Shown: positions 63,206 through 64,000 of the stretch, piece after piece
Layout: every line of letters begins with the position of its first letter
Position numbering within the stretch: the stretch's first letter is position 1
Source of the DNA: Companilactobacillus suantsaicola
GTDB lineage: Bacteria > Bacillota > Bacilli > Lactobacillales > Lactobacillaceae
Direction of reading: 5' to 3'
Assembly (NCBI RefSeq): GCF_004745525.1
Contig: NZ_RKLY01000011.1
Location: forward strand, 1 to 64,000
DNA: 64,000 bases
Program-made: the position numbers and the translations under genes
Notes under the pieces: model-generated
Told to the model about the DNA's origin: nothing
Databases searched by the model: none
The model's input: the letters and a program-made list of their open reading frames with translations, nothing else

Positions 63206-64000
63206 CTATTCTTCAAATCCATTGTTTTCACTTAATTTAGCGTACCAGTGACCAGATTTCTTCAAGGTCTTCGTCTGAGTATGAATATCATCACGAATCA
63301 AGCCATAACGATTGCGGTAAGCATTCTTCCATGACCAGCAATCAATCGCTGTCCAAACGAAGTATCCGTGGCAGTTAGAACCAGCTTCAATTCCCTTATG
63401 AAGTTGAACTAAGTGATCGTGAATAAATTTAATTCGATAATCATCTTGCACAACGCCGTCTTTAATGAAGCGTTCTTCGCGTGAGACGCCCATTCCGTTT
63501 TCTGAGACGAACCATGGAATATTACCATAGTTATCTTTCAAGTTAATGGAAATATCATACAAAGTTTCTGGATAGATTTCCCAACCTTTGTCGACATTCA
63601 TCACTCTACCGGGCATTTCATAATTATCAAAATAAATATCAGGCATCCAATCTTGCAAGCTTTCTGGTGAAACACTTGGTCTTTGAACACGTTCTGGATG
63701 ATAGAAATTAACACCTAAAACATCAACGGTATTATCCTCAATCAATTTCAATTCTTCAGGGGTGCTTTCCCAAAGTACGCCTGCATCATCCAAAATTTGA
63801 ACTAATTCAGCTGGGAAATGTCCTAAAACGGCGGGATCTAGGAACATATTGTCATCCCACATCGTAGCAAAGTGCGCTGCTTTGACATCCTCAGGATCAT
63901 CAGTAGCTGGATAAGCCGGTGTCAAATTCAAGATTGTTCCTATCTTAGCATCAGAATTATTAGCTTTTTTCCAAGCATTAAACTTCTTGACCGCTTTGGC
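63206..64000 (-). CDS. GH1 6-phospho-beta-glucosidase, C-terminal part (partial)
   Basis: 264 codons open to the window edge; the N-terminal part with the acid/base Glu lies outside. IGTILNLTPAYPATDDPED, the VLGVNFYHPE segment and the nucleophile Glu in WFVSENGMGVS identify glycoside hydrolase family 1, as does NRYGLIRDD near the end. Such enzymes in lactobacilli cleave PTS-imported phospho-beta-glucosides. An in-frame TTG at 63931 is internal, not a start. Confidence 0.9.
   Translation of the reverse strand, partial: AKAVKKFNAWKKANNSDAKIGTILNLTPAYPATDDPEDVKAAHFATMWDDNMFLDPAVLGHFPAELVQILDDAGVLWESTPEELKLIEDNTVDVLGVNFYHPERVQRPSVSPESLQDWMPDIYFDNYEMPGRVMNVDKGWEIYPETLYDISINLKDNYGNIPWFVSENGMGVSREERFIKDGVVQDDYRIKFIHDHLVQLHKGIEAGSNCHGYFVWTAIDCWSWKNAYRNRYGLIRDDIHTQTKTLKKSGHWYAKLSENNGFEE

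Noticed and set aside
63929-63931. TTG at 63931 as the start of the GH1 enzyme
   Set aside because: The frame stays open to the window edge, and the residues before it (KIGTI) belong to the conserved GH1 sequence before LNLTPAYP.

Overview
The window is AT-rich Lactobacillaceae chromosome. The basis is the gene content: a complete dltX-A-B-C-D operon, T-box leaders on trpS and on a histidine-type transporter, a WxL-like surface protein, an LPQTG adhesin, a secreted protease with SLAP-like repeats, GTG/TTG starts after strong Shine-Dalgarno sites, and a Bacillus-like metG-tatD-rnmV-rsmA-veg-purR-glmU-prs gene order. A Companilactobacillus-type lactobacillus is my guess at genus level and is not proven.

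Layout. 1-3.5 kb: glycerol-3-phosphate oxidase/dehydrogenase and mscL among repeats. 3.5-14.3 kb (minus): an NAD(P)-dependent amine-dehydrogenase-like protein, then the housekeeping block prs, glmU, purR, veg, rsmA, rnmV, tatD, metG and a sirtuin. 14.3-18.2 kb: an HExxH protein, a PEBP protein, a Ppx/GppA phosphatase and the FetAB-like exporter. 19.4-24.2 kb: secreted C39-like protease and a MarR-MFS-DUF4811 drug-efflux operon. 24.3-34 kb: trpS with a Trp T-box, divergent helD, a catalytically dead CPBP-like protein, an acyltransferase, the LPQTG adhesin, tRNA-Thr and a DtxR/MntR-type regulator. 34-41 kb: DUF975, a PadR-DUF1700-DUF4097 envelope operon with a perfect 27-nt operator palindrome, a His T-box ABC transporter, a DraG-type hydrolase and a 33-residue micro-protein. 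41-50 kb: TetR, CynX-type MFS, HAD phosphatase, EIIA-like protein, arylsulfotransferase lipoprotein, a truncated histidine phosphatase, an M50-like protein and an AI-2E-family permease. 50.6-55.4 kb: Rgg-like regulator, OpuA-type glycine betaine ABC system and a MerR regulator. 55.5-60 kb: the dlt operon. 61-64 kb: ROK kinase with a cre site, WxL-like protein and a partial GH1 phospho-beta-glucosidase.

The most unusual content is intergenic. Nine copies of a 0.3-0.65 kb non-coding element (about 7% of the window) sit between genes. A complete copy has two inverted ~160-nt modules flanking a ~270-320-nt core, which usually carries a terminator-like hairpin. Each module folds as a four-helix junction (P1, P1b, P2, P3). 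The helix sequences are exchanged between copies in blocks with matching compensatory changes: P1b, for example, occurs as GATGTG/CACATC, GTGGTG/CACCAC, GCTCTG/CAGAGC and GTACTG/CAGTAC. The two ends are distinguishable, the alleles are combined as mosaics, and one deletion derivative is inserted in the P3 loop of another copy with imperfect terminal inverted repeats and a 10-bp target duplication. The family therefore behaves as a mobile, structure-preserving MITE. A second, smaller family of folded repeats lies next to prs and the arylsulfotransferase gene.
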